A DNA stretch of 64,000 nucleotides from an uncultured Verrucomicrobiota bacterium. GTDB taxonomy: Bacteria > Verrucomicrobiota > Verrucomicrobiia > Opitutales > Opitutaceae. The stretch covers positions 202,568-266,567 of the forward strand of contig CAIUGM010000031.1 in assembly GCA_903898675.1 (NCBI GenBank), read 5' to 3'. Both the position numbers and the translations under genes were made by a program. The notes beneath the pieces were generated by a model, which saw nothing but the letters and a program-made list of their open reading frames with translations, made no database searches and had not been told where the DNA came from. Positions 37,133 through 45,121 of this stretch are shown here, piece by piece; the first letter of the stretch is position 1, and every line of letters starts with the position of its first letter.

Positions 37133-40100
37133 ATGGCGGCTGTGGCGTCGCCTGACTCAAATTTCGTTCATCTCCATGTCCATAGCGACTACAGTCTGCT
37201 GGATGGCGCCTGCCGGATCGACCGGCTGATGGACCGGGCCACGGAGCTGGGCATGAAGGCCCTGGCCCTCACCGACCACGGTAATCTTTACGGCACGATC
37301 GAGTTCTACAACCAGGCCAAGGCTAAGGGCATCAAGCCGCTCGTCGGCTGCGAGCTCTATCTGGCCGCCGGCTCCCGGCTGGAACGCCAGGGCCGGTCCG
37401 ACGAGGGCAAGAGCATCTTCCACCTCGGGTTGCTGGCCCGCGACCTGACCGGTTACCAGAATCTCCTCAAGCTGGTCTCCGACGCGCACCTCAAGGGTTT
37501 TTACTACAAGCCGCGCACCGATCTTGAGACCCTCGCCAAGCATGCCAAGGGGCTCATCGGCTTCACCGGCTGCCTCGCGTCGCTGGTGCCGCAGCACCTC
37601 CTGAACAACCGCTTCGAGGAGGCGCGCCAGGCCTGCGGGCGGTTCGTGGAAATTTTCGGCCGCGAAAACTACTTCGTCGAGATCCAGGATCACGGCATCC
37701 CGGAACAGCGCCAGATCATCCCGGGCCTGCTCAAGCTGGGCGAGGAATTCGGCCTGAAGGTCATTTGCTCGAACGACGTCCACTACGTCAACCACACCGA
37801 CGCCGGCCCGCACGACACCCTGCTTTGCATCCAGACCGGTTCCAAGGTGGCCGAGACCGACCGGATGAAATTCACCGGCACGCAGTTCTACCTGAAGTCG
37901 CGCGCCGAGATGGAGACGATCTTCGCCGAGGTGCCCGGCGCCGTGCTGAACACCCAGCTCGTGGCGGAGATGTGCGACCTCACCATCCCCTTCCCCAAGG
38001 GCTCCGAGCGCTACCCGAAATACCCGCTGCCCCCCGAGGTGAAGACCGACCGGCCTGGCTACCTCAAGGAACTCTGCATCGCCGGACTCCAGCACCGCTA
38101 CGGCGTCGACTACCGGCAGCCGGAAAAAGCCCCCGACCTCGCGCTCGCGAAGACCCTGGTCGAGCGCCTCGATTTCGAACTCTCGATCATCAACAAGACC
38201 GGCTTCATCGACTACTTCCTGGTCGTCTGGGATTTCATCGACTGGGCGAAAAAGCAGGGCATCCCCGTCGGCCCCGGCCGCGGCTCGGGCGCCGGCTGCA
38301 TCGTGGCCTACGTGCTCGGCATCACCAACCTCGACCCGCTGCGCTTCAAGCTGCTCTTCGAGCGCTTTCTCAACCCCGAGCGCGTGTCGCCGCCGGACTT
38401 CGACATCGACTTCTGCATGCGCCGCCGCGGCGAGGTGATCGACTACGTGCGCAAGAAATACGGCAACGACTGCGTCGCCAACATCATCACCTACGGCACC
38501 CTCGGCGCCAAGATGGTCATCCGCGACGTCTCGCGCGTCCACGACCTGCCCTACGCCGACGCCGACCGGCTGGCCAAGATGATCCCCGACGAGCTCAACA
38601 TCGAGCTCAAGGTCGCGATCGAGAAATCCGCCGAACTCCGCAACGAGTTCACGACAAACCCGGTCGCGAAGAAAATCATCGACCAGGCGCTCGTGCTCGA
38701 GGGCATGGTGCGCAACACCGGCAAGCATGCCGCGGGCATCATCATCACCGACCGGCCGCTGGAGGAGTTTGTCCCGCTCACCCTGCAGGAAGGCGATGTC
38801 ACGGTGCAGTACGACATGAACGCCGTCGGGAAGCTCGGCCTGCTGAAGATGGACTTCCTCGGCCTCAAGACGCTCACCGTCCTCGCCGACGCCGTCGACA
38901 ACGTCCGCCGCACCGCCGACCCGAAGTTCGACCTCGAGACCGTGGGCTTCGAGGACGCCAAGACGTACGCCCTGCTCAACTCCGGCCGCACCACCGGCGT
39001 CTTCCAGCTGGAGTCCGGTGGCATGCAGAACCTTTGCCGCCAGATCGGCCTGTCCTCGATCGACGAGATCGTCGCGCTGATCGCGCTCTACCGGCCGGGT
39101 CCGATGGAGTGGATTCCCGACTACGTCCGCGGCAAGAAGGAGCCGAGCACCGTCAAGTTCCCGCACAAGCTCCTCGAGGAAGTCTGCCGCGAGACCTACG
39201 GCGTGATGGTTTACCAGGAGCAGGTCATGGAGGCGGCCAAGATCATCGCCGGCTACACGCTCGGCGGCGCCGACATGCTGCGGCGCGCCATGGGCAAGAA
39301 GGACGCCGACGCCATGGCCAAGGAGCGCGCCAAGTTCGTCGAGGGCGCCAAGCGGGTGAACAACATCGACGAGCGCACCGCCGACTCGATCTTCGACATC
39401 CTCAACAAATTCGCCGGCTACGGTTTCAACAAATCCCACTCCGCCGCCTACGCGGTGCTGAGCTACCAGACCGGCTACCTCAAGGCGAACTACCCGGTCG
39501 AGTTCATGGCCGCCATGCTCAGTTCCGAACTGGGCAACTCGGAAAAGGTCGCCCACTTCGTCGCCGAGTGCGAGGCGATGGGCCTCAAGGTGCTGGGACC
39601 GGACGTGAATGAGTCGCGCGCGATGTTCACGCCGGTGGTGAAGAAAGCTGAGAGTTCAGAGCTGAGAGCTGGGAGCCAGACAAAGGCACGAGCTTCCGTA
39701 CCCTCAACACTCAGCTCTCAACTCTCAACTGGTGCCGCCGGCACCATCCGCTTCGGCCTCGCCGGCATCAAGGGCGTCGGCGAACAGGCCGCCGAGAAGA
39801 TCATCGAGGAGCGGGAGAAAAACGGGCCGTTCCAGGATTTCCAGGACTTCATCGCCCGCGTCGACGCCCGTGCCCTCAACAAGCGCGTGCTCGAACACCT
39901 CATCAAGACCGGGGCCTTCGATTTTGGCGGCGAGGCCCGTGGCGCGCTCTTCGCGCGCATCGACGAGGCGCTCGCCGCCTCCGCCGCGCGGGCGCGCGAT
40001 GTCGCCGCCGGCCAGCACTCCTTCCTCGACGCCCTGAACGAGCCCGCTCCCGGCAAGAATGGAGCCGCCACGACCCCGTCGCGGAATGGGTCCGCCCGCC

Positions 40101-40801
40101 ACGCCGACTTCACTGCCGCCGAAAAGCTCCAGTTCGAGAAGGAACTGCTCGGCTTCTACATCTCCGGCCACCCGATGAACGCCTATGCCGGACTCGCCGA
40201 GGCCCTGTCCACCCACACCGAGGAACAGGTCCTGGCCGAGGGCGACCGCATGGAGTTTCGGATGTGCGGCATCGTTTCCGGTATCACCAAGAAACTTTCG
40301 AAGAAGGACAATCGTCCATGGGCCTTCTTCAACTTCGCCAGCAAGCGCGCCACGCTCTCGGTGAACATGTACGCCGAAGCCTACGAGAACTACGGCAAGA
40401 ACCTCGTCGAGAACCAGCCGGTGGTCATCCTCGGCAACGTCATGCGCGGCGACGACGGCGCGCGGCTCAACGTCAAGGAGTGCTACCCGCTCGACAGCTA
40501 CCTGCCGGGCATGGTGCGCAAGGTCACGTGGCTCCTGCAACCCGACCACGCCGAACTCCCCTCCTTTCTCCAGCAGCTGCGCACCACGATCAACGGCGCC
40601 GGCGGCGAGAGCCGTGTCGAGCTGGCCTTCCTCTTCGAAGGCCGCGCCGCCCCGATCGCCGAGGTCGCCTCGAGCCTGAACTGGCGCGTCAACCCCGACG
40701 CCTTCCACACCCTGCGCCAACATCCCGCCGTCGCCGGCACCGTCGTCGAGGCCCGTCGTCTCGAGATCAAGGAAACCCGCCGCTGGGCCAAGAAGGGTTA
40801 A
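37133..40801 (+). CDS. dnaE: DNA polymerase III alpha subunit
   Basis: 1222 aa from ATG 37133 (MAAVASPDSNFVHLHVHSDY); an ATG at 37079 in frame would add 18 residues of unconserved sequence. It is the replicative polymerase. PHP domain first (HLHVHSDYSLLDGACRIDRL; ALTDHGNLYG). The palm has the catalytic acids D422 and D424 in PPDFDIDFC. The fingers follow (VYQEQVMEAAKIIAGYTLGG; MGKKDADAM; FNKSHSAAYAVLSYQTGYLK). A helix-hairpin-helix (GIKGVGEQAAEKIIEE) and an OB-fold with a clamp-binding tail complete it. Oddity: residues about 838-866 are an in-frame palindromic repeat (39646-39730) at the domain border. Otherwise a standard DnaE1. Confidence 0.97.
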   Translation: MAAVASPDSNFVHLHVHSDYSLLDGACRIDRLMDRATELGMKALALTDHGNLYGTIEFYNQAKAKGIKPLVGCELYLAAGSRLERQGRSDEGKSIFHLGLLARDLTGYQNLLKLVSDAHLKGFYYKPRTDLETLAKHAKGLIGFTGCLASLVPQHLLNNRFEEARQACGRFVEIFGRENYFVEIQDHGIPEQRQIIPGLLKLGEEFGLKVICSNDVHYVNHTDAGPHDTLLCIQTGSKVAETDRMKFTGTQFYLKSRAEMETIFAEVPGAVLNTQLVAEMCDLTIPFPKGSERYPKYPLPPEVKTDRPGYLKELCIAGLQHRYGVDYRQPEKAPDLALAKTLVERLDFELSIINKTGFIDYFLVVWDFIDWAKKQGIPVGPGRGSGAGCIVAYVLGITNLDPLRFKLLFERFLNPERVSPPDFDIDFCMRRRGEVIDYVRKKYGNDCVANIITYGTLGAKMVIRDVSRVHDLPYADADRLAKMIPDELNIELKVAIEKSAELRNEFTTNPVAKKIIDQALVLEGMVRNTGKHAAGIIITDRPLEEFVPLTLQEGDVTVQYDMNAVGKLGLLKMDFLGLKTLTVLADAVDNVRRTADPKFDLETVGFEDAKTYALLNSGRTTGVFQLESGGMQNLCRQIGLSSIDEIVALIALYRPGPMEWIPDYVRGKKEPSTVKFPHKLLEEVCRETYGVMVYQEQVMEAAKIIAGYTLGGADMLRRAMGKKDADAMAKERAKFVEGAKRVNNIDERTADSIFDILNKFAGYGFNKSHSAAYAVLSYQTGYLKANYPVEFMAAMLSSELGNSEKVAHFVAECEAMGLKVLGPDVNESRAMFTPVVKKAESSELRAGSQTKARASVPSTLSSQLSTGAAGTIRFGLAGIKGVGEQAAEKIIEEREKNGPFQDFQDFIARVDARALNKRVLEHLIKTGAFDFGGEARGALFARIDEALAASAARARDVAAGQHSFLDALNEPAPGKNGAATTPSRNGSARHADFTAAEKLQFEKELLGFYISGHPMNAYAGLAEALSTHTEEQVLAEGDRMEFRMCGIVSGITKKLSKKDNRPWAFFNFASKRATLSVNMYAEAYENYGKNLVENQPVVILGNVMRGDDGARLNVKECYPLDSYLPGMVRKVTWLLQPDHAELPSFLQQLRTTINGAGGESRVELAFLFEGRAAPIAEVASSLNWRVNPDAFHTLRQHPAVAGTVVEARRLEIKETRRWAKKG
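39646..39730. repeat. Palindromic word-repeat element inside dnaE, GAGAGCT type
   Basis: Left arm AGCTGAGAGTTCAGAGCTGA and GAGCTGGGAG (39646-39675), right arm CTCAACACTCAGCTCTCAAC and TCTCAACT (39703-39730), with 27 bp between. It is read in frame as a Ser/Leu-rich loop (KAESSELRAGS ... STLSSQLSTGA), between MFTPVVK and GTIRFGLAGIKGVG, where other DnaE proteins have a short linker. Confidence 0.85.
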
Positions 40802-40950
40802 CCACGGAATTCTTAAACCGCTAATCTGCGCTAATTGGACGCTAATGTTCCGAGCAGATGAATTTCCCCGATTCGAATTAGCGACCGATTGGCGAAGATC
40901 AGCGGTTAAATCCTCCCCCTTCCGTGTCATCTGTGTATTCCGTGGTTAAA
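40798..40950. repeat. Nested palindromic element: CACGGAAT outside, CGCTAAT inside
   Basis: Outer arms GTTAACCACGGAATTC (from 40798) and ATTCCGTGGTTAAA (to 40950, with CCGTGTCATCTGTG before it). Inner arms ACCGCTAATCTGCGCTAATT with GGACGCTAAT (40812-40845) and GATTCGAATTAGCGACCGAT ... CAGCGGTTAAA (40870-40910). Two different word families share one centre. It fills the dnaE to methyltransferase gap and ends 3 bp before the next ATG. Confidence 0.82.
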
Positions 40951-40952
40951 TA

Positions 40953-42092
40953 ATGTCCGAATCCTCCATCCTCAACAACGCCGCCCGGATCCTGCAGCTC
41001 GTCGCCGCCGGCACGCCGGCCGACGTGGCGCTGCGTGAGTCACTCACGCAGGACCGCCACTTCACCGCGCCGCTCGAACGCCGCAGCATCAGCCGCGCCG
41101 TCTTCACGTATTATCGCTGGCGGCGCTGGCTGAAGGACAGCGACTCCGCCCAGAAGCAACTCGCCGCCGCCCTCGCCCTGCAGGAACGCTTCAACAAGGA
41201 CGCCAACAGCATCAAGCCCGAGGCCCTCGCCGCCCGCGCCGTGCCCGACTGGTTAAAGGCGGAGATGGATGACGTTCCTGTTGCCTGGCTATCCCAGCTC
41301 CAGCGCGAGCCCGTCCTCTGGATCCGCACCAAACAAGGCCTCGAATCAAAAGTCACCGCCGACCTCAAAACCTGTGTTCCGGCTGGATTGGCCGCCTACC
41401 GTCCACCGTCCACCGCCTACCGCTACACCGGCCTCACCGATCTCTACCGCACTCCCGGCTTCCAAGGCGGCGAATTCGAAATCCAGGACCTTGCCTCGCA
41501 GCTCGTCGGCCACGCCGCCAACCCGCAGCCCGGCGAAACCTGGTGGGACGCCTGCGCCGGCGAGGGCGGCAAGTCGATGCACCTCTCCGACCTGATGCAG
41601 AACAAGGGCCTGCTCTGGGTCAGCGACCGTTCGTTGCGCCGGCTCGCGAAGCTCAAGGAGCGTGCGGCCCGCGGCAAGGTTTTCAACTTCCGCGCCGCGC
41701 CGTGGGAAGGCGGCGTCAACCTGCCGACCAAGACCAAGTTTGACGGCATCCTCCTCGACGCCCCCTGCAGCGGCATCGGCACCTGGCAGCGCAACCCGCA
41801 CGCCCGCTGGACCGCCCAGCCCACGGATGTTCACGAGCTCGCCGCGGTGCAGCTGAAGCTGCTCAACCACGTCGCCGGCTCCCTGAAACCCGGCGGCCGC
41901 CTGGTCTACGCCGTCTGCACCCTCAGCCGCGCCGAGACGACCGGGGTCGCCGACGCCTTCACCGCCGCGCATCCCGAACTCGAGCCTGCGCCTCTCTCAT
42001 CGCTCAACTCCCTGCAATCTTCTCTCGTGCTCTGGCCCCAGGACCTCAACGCCAACGGCATGTTCATCGCGGCATGGAAACGGAAGCTTTAA
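40953..42092 (+). CDS. RsmB/NSUN-family RNA cytosine-C5 methyltransferase
   Basis: 379 aa. An N-terminal NusB-like helical domain (AARILQLVAAGTPADVALRE) precedes the Rossmann methyltransferase. SAM motif I is WWDACAGEGGKSMHLSDLM. Motif IV ILLDAPCSGIGTWQRNP and motif VI LVYAVCTLSRAET each carry one of the two cysteines needed for C5 methylation of cytosine. The target (16S rRNA C967 for RsmB, or another) cannot be told. Residues about 147-156 (AYRPPSTAYRY) are encoded by a tandem CCGTCCACC word stretch, a one-arm repeat. The ATG lies 3 bp after a palindromic element. Its stop overlaps the next gene. Confidence 0.9.
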   Translation: MSESSILNNAARILQLVAAGTPADVALRESLTQDRHFTAPLERRSISRAVFTYYRWRRWLKDSDSAQKQLAAALALQERFNKDANSIKPEALAARAVPDWLKAEMDDVPVAWLSQLQREPVLWIRTKQGLESKVTADLKTCVPAGLAAYRPPSTAYRYTGLTDLYRTPGFQGGEFEIQDLASQLVGHAANPQPGETWWDACAGEGGKSMHLSDLMQNKGLLWVSDRSLRRLAKLKERAARGKVFNFRAAPWEGGVNLPTKTKFDGILLDAPCSGIGTWQRNPHARWTAQPTDVHELAAVQLKLLNHVAGSLKPGGRLVYAVCTLSRAETTGVADAFTAAHPELEPAPLSSLNSLQSSLVLWPQDLNANGMFIAAWKRKL

Positions 42093-42934
42093 ACGCGGAG
42101 GGCGCGAAGGACGCGGAGAAAACCCTTTTGCCGGACTCCGCGCCCTCCGCGTCCTCCGCGTTGCATAAAATCACCGGCGAAACCGTCCGCGATGACTTCA
42201 ACGCCATCAACACGGTGCTGCATTACACCCGGGCCGCGCATTTCATCGGCCTCTGGAAATCCGAACTAGCGCTGATCGAGCGCTATTTCCCGGAAAAGTC
42301 CGCGCGCCTGCTTGAGGCCGGCTGCGGCGCCGGCCGGGTGGCCGTCGGACTCTGGCACCAGGGTTATCGTGATATCACCGCCTTCGATTTCGCCTCCGAG
42401 CTGATCGAGCAGGCCGGGAGCCTTGCGCAGGAACAAGGCATCACGGGAATCAATTTCCTCCAAGCGGACGCCACCCGGTTGTCCGACTCTCACCTCTCAG
42501 CTCTCAACTCTCAACTTAGCTTATTTGACGGCGCGCTCTTCATGTTCAACGGCCTGATGCAAATCCCCGGGCGCGAGCACCGCCGGACCGCGATGCGGGA
42601 ACTGCACCGGGTCTGCCGGCCGGGGGCGCATTTCATTTTCACCACGCATGACCGCGAGGATCCCAAGGACCTGAAGGAATGGGCCAAGGAGGCGGAACGC
42701 TGGGCCAGGGGGGAACAGAATCCGCGCCTGCTGGAGTTCGGCGACCGTTATTTCAGCGACGAGACCGGCAATACCTTCATGCACCTGCCCGACCGGAAAG
42801 AGGTGCTTGAGGACCTGGCGGCGACCGGCTGGACGCACGTCCATGACACGACGCGCAACGAACTCGCGAGTGAAACGCCGAAGGTCCGGAACTTCTCCGA
42901 CAACTGCCGGTTCTGGGTGGCAAAAAAGAACTAG
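42074..42934 (+). CDS. Class I SAM-dependent methyltransferase
   Basis: 286 aa if it starts at ATG 42074, which overlaps the upstream gene by 19 bp. Residues 7-30 are encoded by a palindromic CGCGGAG repeat and look like added sequence (LNAEGAKDAEKTLLPDSAPS); the conserved protein starts near TVRDDFNAINTVLHY. SAM motif I is LLEAGCGAGRVAVGLW, then ITAFDFASELIEQA, and post-motif GALFMFNGLMQIPG. The substrate is unknown. A second repeat-derived stretch (LSALNSQLSL, 42486-42517) lies after motif II. The overlap suggests translation coupled to the RNA methyltransferase. Confidence 0.85.
   Translation: METEALNAEGAKDAEKTLLPDSAPSASSALHKITGETVRDDFNAINTVLHYTRAAHFIGLWKSELALIERYFPEKSARLLEAGCGAGRVAVGLWHQGYRDITAFDFASELIEQAGSLAQEQGITGINFLQADATRLSDSHLSALNSQLSLFDGALFMFNGLMQIPGREHRRTAMRELHRVCRPGAHFIFTTHDREDPKDLKEWAKEAERWARGEQNPRLLEFGDRYFSDETGNTFMHLPDRKEVLEDLAATGWTHVHDTTRNELASETPKVRNFSDNCRFWVAKKN
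42092..42162. repeat. Palindromic word-repeat element, CGCGGAG type, in the methyltransferase N-terminus
   Basis: Left arm AACGCGGAGGGCGCGAAGGA and CGCGGAGAAAA (42092-42123), right arm CTCCGCGCCCTCCGCG with TCCTCCGCGTT (42136-42162), only 12 bp between. The left arm begins in the stop codon of the upstream RNA methyltransferase gene; the element is translated as residues 7-30 of the next protein. Confidence 0.85.
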
Positions 42935-42966
42935 CCCAAACGCGGCGGGTGCGTAAGGTGCCGGGC

Positions 42967-43452
42967 ATGAAATTTCTACCCCTGCTGGCGGTCCTGGCCG
43001 CGACCGTGGCGCTGCGCGCCGAGCCCGAGTACCCGAAGATGGGCCCCGATATCTTCGACCCCAAGGCCCAGGGCTCCGCCCAGATCATCGCCGCCCTGAC
43101 CCAGGCCAAGGCTGAGCAAAAGAATGTGCTGCTGATGTTCGGCGCCAACTGGTGTGTCTGGTGCCACCGCCTGAAGAACACGATGGATACCGACGCAACC
43201 GTGGCGCAGACCCTGAACAAGAACTACATTCTGGTCCTCATCGACGTGAACATGCGCCACGGCATCAAGCGCAACTCCGACGTCAACGACCGCTACGGCA
43301 ATCCCATCCACGAGGGTCTGCCGGTGCTCGTGGTCCTCGACGGCAAGGGCCGGCAGCTGACGACGCAGGAAAGCGGCGCCCTCGAGGAAGGTGAAGGCCA
43401 TTCGCCCGCGAAGGTGAATGCGTTCCTGCTGCAGTGGGCGCCGAAGGCTTGA
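42967..43452 (+). CDS. Secreted thioredoxin-family protein
   Basis: 161 aa from ATG 42967. Signal peptide MKFLPLLAVLAATVALRAEP, then a thioredoxin-like fold with active site FGANWCVWCHRLKNTM (WCxWC, redox-active CxxC) and cis-Pro in EGLPVLVVLDGKGR. It resembles DsbE/thioredoxin_7-type proteins that keep exported proteins reduced or repair them. It is followed 20 bp later by a perfect REP-like palindrome that could end the transcript. Confidence 0.88.
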   Translation: MKFLPLLAVLAATVALRAEPEYPKMGPDIFDPKAQGSAQIIAALTQAKAEQKNVLLMFGANWCVWCHRLKNTMDTDATVAQTLNKNYILVLIDVNMRHGIKRNSDVNDRYGNPIHEGLPVLVVLDGKGRQLTTQESGALEEGEGHSPAKVNAFLLQWAPKA

Positions 43453-43472
43453 GGGAGGGCTCCATTGGCCCT

Positions 43473-43533
43473 GATGTGGGAGCGAGCTTGCTCGCGACTG
43501 CCTGAATGTCGCGAGCAAGCTCGCTCCCACATC
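43473..43533. repeat. Perfect 26-bp REP-like palindrome
   Basis: GATGTGGGAGCGAGCTTGCT through GCGAC (43473-43498) and its exact reverse complement (43508-43533), 9-nt loop TGCCTGAAT. The core GTGGGAGCGAGCTTGCTCGC is the style of Pseudomonas REP elements. It lies between two convergent genes and could end both transcripts. Confidence 0.92.
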
Positions 43534-43542
43534 GATCACCCC

Positions 43543-44142
43543 TTACTTTAGCAGCCTCTCTTCCAGCCGCGCCTTCACCGCCGGCCACTCCGCGGTCGTG
43601 AGGCTGAACATCGCGGTGTTGCGCACGAAGCCGTGGCTGTACGTCTGGTAATTGCGCAGGATCCCCTCGAAGGTGCAGCCGAGCCGGGCGATCGCGGCCC
43701 GGGACCGGGCGTTGCGCTCGTCGGTCTTGAGCTGGACGCGCACCGCGCCGTGCTCGTCGAAGGCGTGCCGCAGCATCAGGTACTTGGCCTCGGTGTTGAC
43801 GGCGGTGCGGTGAAACTCCGGGTCGATCCAGGTCCAGCCGATCTCAAGCGCGCGGTGCGCCCGGCGGATATCCAGGAACCGGGTCGTGCCGACCACGCGG
43901 CCGTCGCTTGAGCGGACGGTCGCAAACGCCACCTCATTGCCCGCCTGCTGGCCGAGCAGGGCGTCGTCGATCCATTTTTCCACGTCACGCACCTGCGCGA
44001 ACTGTGCGATCGTCAGGTAAGTCCAGATGTCCGGATCCCGGCTGGCCGCAAACAGCCCCTCGGCATGCCGTCGCGCCAGCGGCTCCAGGCGCACGTGCCG
44101 GCCGTTGAGCTGCACGGGCTGGGGATCGAAATTCGGTTGCAC
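43543..44142 (-). CDS. GNAT-family N-acetyltransferase, RimJ/RimL-like
   Basis: 199 aa from a GTG at 44142. RimJ/L pattern: QLNGRHVRLEPLARRHAEGL at the start, strands around VVGTTRFLDIRRAHRALEIG, the acetyl-CoA loop region near TKYLMLRHAFDEHGAVRVQL (as NTEAKYLMLRHAF), and NARSRAAIARLGCTFEGILR at the end of the fold. It transfers acetyl from acetyl-CoA to an amine, perhaps a protein N-terminus or small molecule. Convergent with the thioredoxin-like gene across a REP. Confidence 0.88.
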   Translation of the reverse strand: MQPNFDPQPVQLNGRHVRLEPLARRHAEGLFAASRDPDIWTYLTIAQFAQVRDVEKWIDDALLGQQAGNEVAFATVRSSDGRVVGTTRFLDIRRAHRALEIGWTWIDPEFHRTAVNTEAKYLMLRHAFDEHGAVRVQLKTDERNARSRAAIARLGCTFEGILRNYQTYSHGFVRNTAMFSLTTAEWPAVKARLEERLLK

Positions 44143-44269
44143 GACCCCAGTTTGCGGCGGCCCGGCCCCAGCCCAAGCCTGAATCAGTCGGACTAAGGCA
44201 CAGTAGCAGGTTTAATTGAAACCAAGTTGTCAGCCTTGCCCCGGCGCCTTCCGGCAACAAGCTGACTCC

Positions 44270-45118
44270 ATGTCATCGTTGCTCACTGACCGCGCCCTGT
44301 TGTGGATCGGCGCCCTGCTCTACCTGGCGGGTTTCCTCACCGGCCTGATCGGCCTGACCCGGCGCCAGCCGTCCACCGGCCTCCGGACCCTGCTGAACGC
44401 CCTGCTCGTGGGCGGCTGGATTTTTCAATGGATGGGGCTGTACCAGCGCGGCCTGGCCGGCCGGGGCTGCCCGCTGGGCAACGTGTTCGAGATCGTCCAA
44501 TTCGTCGCCTGGTCCGCGATGCTCCTGTACTTCTTTGTCGGCACCGCGTTCCGCGTCAGCCTGCTCGGCCTTTTCACCGCCGGCTACGCGGCCAGCCTGG
44601 CGCTGGTTTCCCTTTTGATTCCGCAATGGGACCTGGTGCGCGGGCAGAAATTCTTCGGCGACAACCCCTGGATCGAGGTGCACGCCGCCCTCGCCGTCTT
44701 CAGTTACGGGGTGTTCGGCCTGCTGGCGCTCACTTCGATCATGCAGCTGCTGCAAAACTGGAGCCTGAAAAACAAGCGGCTCAACGGCCTGTTCTGGTTC
44801 CTCCCGTCGGTGGTCCAGCTCGAGCAGATCAACTACCGCCTGGTGCTGCTCGGCGTGGTGCTGCTGACGATCTCCCTCGGCGTGGGCGCCTCGTGGTGGG
44901 TGCGCAACACCGACACCGTGCACCTGCCGAAGCTCATGGTCACGGTCGGCGTGTGGCTGGCATACCTGACCGTGCTGGTCCTGCGCTGGCGCGGGCGGCT
45001 GGTCTCGGTGCGCTTTGCCTGGGTCTGCGTGGGCCTGTTCATCCTGGCGCTGCTTTCCCTGGGACCGGTCAACTCCAACCGGAACAGCTACCGCCCGGTC
45101 ACCCTCACGCCGCGCTGA
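44270..45118 (+). CDS. CcsA/HemX-like cytochrome c assembly-type membrane protein
   Basis: 282 aa from ATG 44270. Eight or so hydrophobic helices (RALLWIGALLYLAGFLTGLI; AWSAMLLYFFVGTAFRVSLL; LVLLGVVLLTISLGVGASWW). The family motif of CcsA/YpjD proteins is visible as NPWIEVHAALAVFSYGVFGL, with His for haem. In many bacteria this type (HemX) lies directly before hemA; here hemA starts 3 bp after the stop. A WWVRNTDTVHLPK stretch sits between later helices. It may handle haem or guide glutamyl-tRNA reductase level; no c-type maturation genes are nearby. Confidence 0.87.
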   Translation: MSSLLTDRALLWIGALLYLAGFLTGLIGLTRRQPSTGLRTLLNALLVGGWIFQWMGLYQRGLAGRGCPLGNVFEIVQFVAWSAMLLYFFVGTAFRVSLLGLFTAGYAASLALVSLLIPQWDLVRGQKFFGDNPWIEVHAALAVFSYGVFGLLALTSIMQLLQNWSLKNKRLNGLFWFLPSVVQLEQINYRLVLLGVVLLTISLGVGASWWVRNTDTVHLPKLMVTVGVWLAYLTVLVLRWRGRLVSVRFAWVCVGLFILALLSLGPVNSNRNSYRPVTLTPR

Positions 45119-45121
45119 ACG

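Noticed and set aside
37157..39556. A 799-codon open frame on the minus strand across dnaE
   Set aside because: It is the antisense shadow of dnaE in GC-rich DNA; its protein is low-complexity (Gly/Val/Asp-rich) with no domain, while the plus frame has all polymerase motifs.
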